The notes under the pieces: model-generated
Seen by the model: the letters and a program-made list of their open reading frames with translations, nothing else
What the model was told of the DNA's origin: nothing
The model's database searches: none
Shown here: positions 62,075-64,000 of the stretch, piece after piece
Layout: each line of letters begins with the position of its first letter
How positions within the stretch are numbered: position 1 is the first letter of the stretch
Assembly: GCF_002858745.1 (NCBI RefSeq)
Contig: NZ_PJRO01000010.1
Location: forward strand, 124,001 to 188,000
DNA: 64,000 nucleotides
Source: Mesorhizobium loti
Lineage (GTDB): Bacteria; Pseudomonadota; Alphaproteobacteria; Rhizobiales; Rhizobiaceae
Reading direction: 5' to 3'
Translations under genes and position numbers: made by a program

Positions 62075-63082
62075 ATGCAATTTGCCAATCCCATGATTGA
62101 TCCTTTCGGCCGCACGATCAGCTATCTGCGTGTGTCTGTTACCGACCGATGTGATTTCCGCTGCGTCTATTGCATGGCCGAAGACATGGCCTTCCTGCCG
62201 AAGAAGGATCTTCTGACGCTGGAGGAGCTCGACCGGCTCTGCACCGTCTTCATTGAAAAAGGCGTTCGCAAGCTGCGGCTGACTGGTGGTGAGCCTCTGG
62301 TGCGCAAGAACATCATGCATCTGGTGCGCGAACTGTCGCGGCATCTCGCAAGCGGCGCTCTGGAAGAATTGACGCTGACCACCAATGGTTCGCAGCTCGC
62401 CCGTTTTGCCGGCGAACTGGCCGATTGCGGCGTGCGCCGCATCAATGTTTCGCTCGATACGCTCGACGCCGACAAATTTCACGCCATCACCCGCTGGGGT
62501 CATCTCGGCAAGGTGATGGCCGGCATCGACGCAGCACAGGCGGCCGGCATCAAGGTGAAACTCAATGCGGTGGCGCTGAAAGGTTTCAACGATCAGGAAA
62601 TCCCCGAGATGCTGCGCTGGGCAAACGGCCGCGGTATGGATCTGACGCTGATCGAGACCATGCCTATGGGTGAAATCGACGGCGACCGTACCGACCAATA
62701 CATGCCGCTGTCGCTGATGCGCGCCGAACTGGAGCGCAGCCTCACGCTGAAGGATATCCCCTACAAGACCGGCGGCCCTGCGCGCTATGTCGAGGTCGCC
62801 GAGACCGGCGGCCGGCTCGGCTTCATCACGCCGATGACGCATAATTTCTGCGAAAGCTGCAACCGCGTGCGCCTTACCTGCACCGGCACGCTCTATATGT
62901 GCCTTGGCCAGGAGGATGCTGCCGATCTGCGTACGCCATTGCGAGCCTCCGAAGGCAATGAGCTGGTTTCGAGCGTCATTGACGAAGCGATCGGCCGCAA
63001 GCCCAAAGGCCATGATTTCGTGATCGACCGCCGTACCAATCGGCCTTCCGTGTCTCGACATATGAGCGTCACGGGCGGGTAA
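62075..63082 (+). CDS. moaA: GTP 3',8-cyclase of molybdenum cofactor synthesis
   Basis: 335 residues. Radical-SAM cluster CxxxCxxC at Cys26, Cys30 and Cys33; C-terminal substrate cluster at Cys259, Cys262 and Cys276; and the conserved C-terminal GG. It converts GTP to (8S)-3',8-cyclo-7,8-dihydroguanosine triphosphate, the first step of molybdopterin synthesis. ATG 62075 follows AAGG. The 150-bp stretch upstream contains CAGGCGC/GCGCCTG (61930-61936 and 61952-61958), a hairpin of unknown role. Confidence 0.95.
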   Translation: MQFANPMIDPFGRTISYLRVSVTDRCDFRCVYCMAEDMAFLPKKDLLTLEELDRLCTVFIEKGVRKLRLTGGEPLVRKNIMHLVRELSRHLASGALEELTLTTNGSQLARFAGELADCGVRRINVSLDTLDADKFHAITRWGHLGKVMAGIDAAQAAGIKVKLNAVALKGFNDQEIPEMLRWANGRGMDLTLIETMPMGEIDGDRTDQYMPLSLMRAELERSLTLKDIPYKTGGPARYVEVAETGGRLGFITPMTHNFCESCNRVRLTCTGTLYMCLGQEDAADLRTPLRASEGNELVSSVIDEAIGRKPKGHDFVIDRRTNRPSVSRHMSVTGG

Positions 63083-63232
63083 ATTTCCGAGATCCGACTG
63101 ACGGCAAATCCTTCTCGCATCGCCGCATCCCATCGCCAATCCGGATTGCCATCCCTGGCCCAGTGCTTTGCCGTTGCTTGTGTGTCCGTCGATGGTAGAG
63201 GGTTTCGACGCTCCAGCCGGACAGGATCTGCC

Positions 63233-64000
63233 GTGCCCCCCTCGCCCAATCTTCACGGCGCCCTCTACATGATCGTGGCGATGGTCGGCTTTGCCTTCAA
63301 CGACGCCATCACCAAACATTCATCGACCTCGATGAACATGGCGCAGGTGATGCTGGTTCGAGGCATCTTTGCCTCAGCGTTGATCACCGTGCTTGCCTGC
63401 CAGCGAGGCGCGCTGGCATCGCCACGTCTTGCACTCCACCCGCTGGTTGCTTTGAGGGCGCTTGCCGAAGCCGGCGGCACCGTGAGTTTCCTGCTCGCGC
63501 TTGCGCATCTGCCGCTCGCCAATGTCTCGGCCGTCATGCAGGCGCTGCCGCTGGCGGTCACGATGGGCGCAGCATTGGTGTTCGGCGAAGGCGTCGGCTG
63601 GCGCCGCTGGCTCGCCATCGCCACAGGCTTTGTCGGCGTGATGATTGTCGTGCGGCCGGGCTTCGAAGGGTTCAGCTCCTACTCGCTTCTGGCCCTGGCG
63701 AGTGTCGTTTGCTGCATGGTCAGGGATCTCGTCACCAAGAAGATCCCGACCCAAATCCCGACCTTGCTGGTTTCGACCACCACGGCGATGATCATCACCG
63801 TCCTCGGAGGGTTCCTGCTCGCACCCATGGGGGGCTGGACACCGATGTCGACTTTGGACCTCACCTTGCTCGCGGTCGCTGCAGTGCTTGTCCTGATCGG
63901 CTACCAGTTCGTCATTCTGTCAATGCGAACCGGCGACGTCTCCTTCGTCGCGCCTTACCGCTACACAGCTCTCCTGTGGTCGATGCTGCTCGGATTCGTC
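63233..64000 (+). CDS. EamA/DMT-family permease; 3' end outside window
   Basis: The frame is open from GTG 63233 (AGGAT 6 nt upstream) to the end of the window, 256 codons without stop. It has about eight hydrophobic segments. The first EamA half includes VMLVRGIFASALITV and ALRALAEAGGTVSFLLALAHLPLANVSAVMQALPL. This is a drug/metabolite transporter fold; the substrate is unknown. It lies 150 bp after moaA, and the 63083-63232 gap shows no other gene. Confidence 0.88.
   Translation, partial: MPPSPNLHGALYMIVAMVGFAFNDAITKHSSTSMNMAQVMLVRGIFASALITVLACQRGALASPRLALHPLVALRALAEAGGTVSFLLALAHLPLANVSAVMQALPLAVTMGAALVFGEGVGWRRWLAIATGFVGVMIVVRPGFEGFSSYSLLALASVVCCMVRDLVTKKIPTQIPTLLVSTTTAMIITVLGGFLLAPMGGWTPMSTLDLTLLAVAAVLVLIGYQFVILSMRTGDVSFVAPYRYTALLWSMLLGFV

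Overview
The window looks like the chromosome of a Rhizobiales alphaproteobacterium, most likely Phyllobacteriaceae (Mesorhizobium/Aminobacter-like). The grounds are high GC with rhizobial gene content: a giant repetitive coiled-coil protein of the growth-pole-ring type, a malic enzyme with a phosphotransacetylase-like tail, class II DAHP synthase, a STAS-fused MlaE permease, RES/Xre toxin-antitoxin genes, DUF1127-, DUF2865- and DUF2059-type proteins, and palindromic intergenic elements of the rhizobial mosaic kind. No prophage, transposase, CRISPR array or rRNA was seen. One tRNA (Val, CAC) is present. The assignment rests on recognition by eye, not on a database search.

Layout. 1-5.8 kb: 3' part of the coiled-coil gene, ending at a strong terminator. 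5.8-10.6 kb (minus): a DsbA-like thioredoxin, then a four-gene Mla-type lipid transport operon (STAS-MlaE, MlaF, MlaD/MCE, lipoprotein). 10.7-14.9 kb: dipeptide epimerase, MFS transporter, LpxH-like phosphoesterase, a mosaic repeat and an SDR protein lacking the catalytic Tyr/Lys. 15-26.6 kb: malic enzyme, DUF2865 protein, gltX, ABC exporter, GNAT, nadE, Tag-like glycosylase, DUF1003 and DedA membrane proteins, diacylglycerol kinase. 27-38.5 kb: diguanylate cyclase, Xre-RES toxin-antitoxin pair, LysR regulator, DUF1127-like protein, DAHP synthase, BacA-like ABC transporter, hydrolase, rpiA, DUF2059 protein, glutathione reductase.

38.5-46.6 kb holds the most distinctive locus. It is one tightly overlapping operon encoding an AmiC-type amide sensor, an AmiR-type ANTAR antiterminator, a complete dipeptide/oligopeptide-class ABC importer (two permeases, a binding protein, a fused double ATPase) and an acetamidase/formamidase. 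A structured leader with an intrinsic terminator sits directly in front of the first ribosome binding site. The order suggests that AmiC senses an amide, frees AmiR, AmiR lets polymerase pass the leader terminator, and the operon then imports and hydrolyses the amide. Putting the regulators first would make them part of their own circuit.

46.6-64 kb: gph, tRNA-Val, two small or unknown genes, an L,D-transpeptidase with a perfect CtrA-type box upstream, an AT-richer spacer, a large type V autotransporter, a divergent SDR/TetR pair with twin operators, a rhodanese, a divergent hydrolase/MarR pair with tandem operators (one over the marR start codon), a flavin-binding PNPOx-like protein, a DUF971 protein, a divergent Lrp/RhtA-like exporter pair, moaA and the 5' part of an EamA-type permease that runs off the window.
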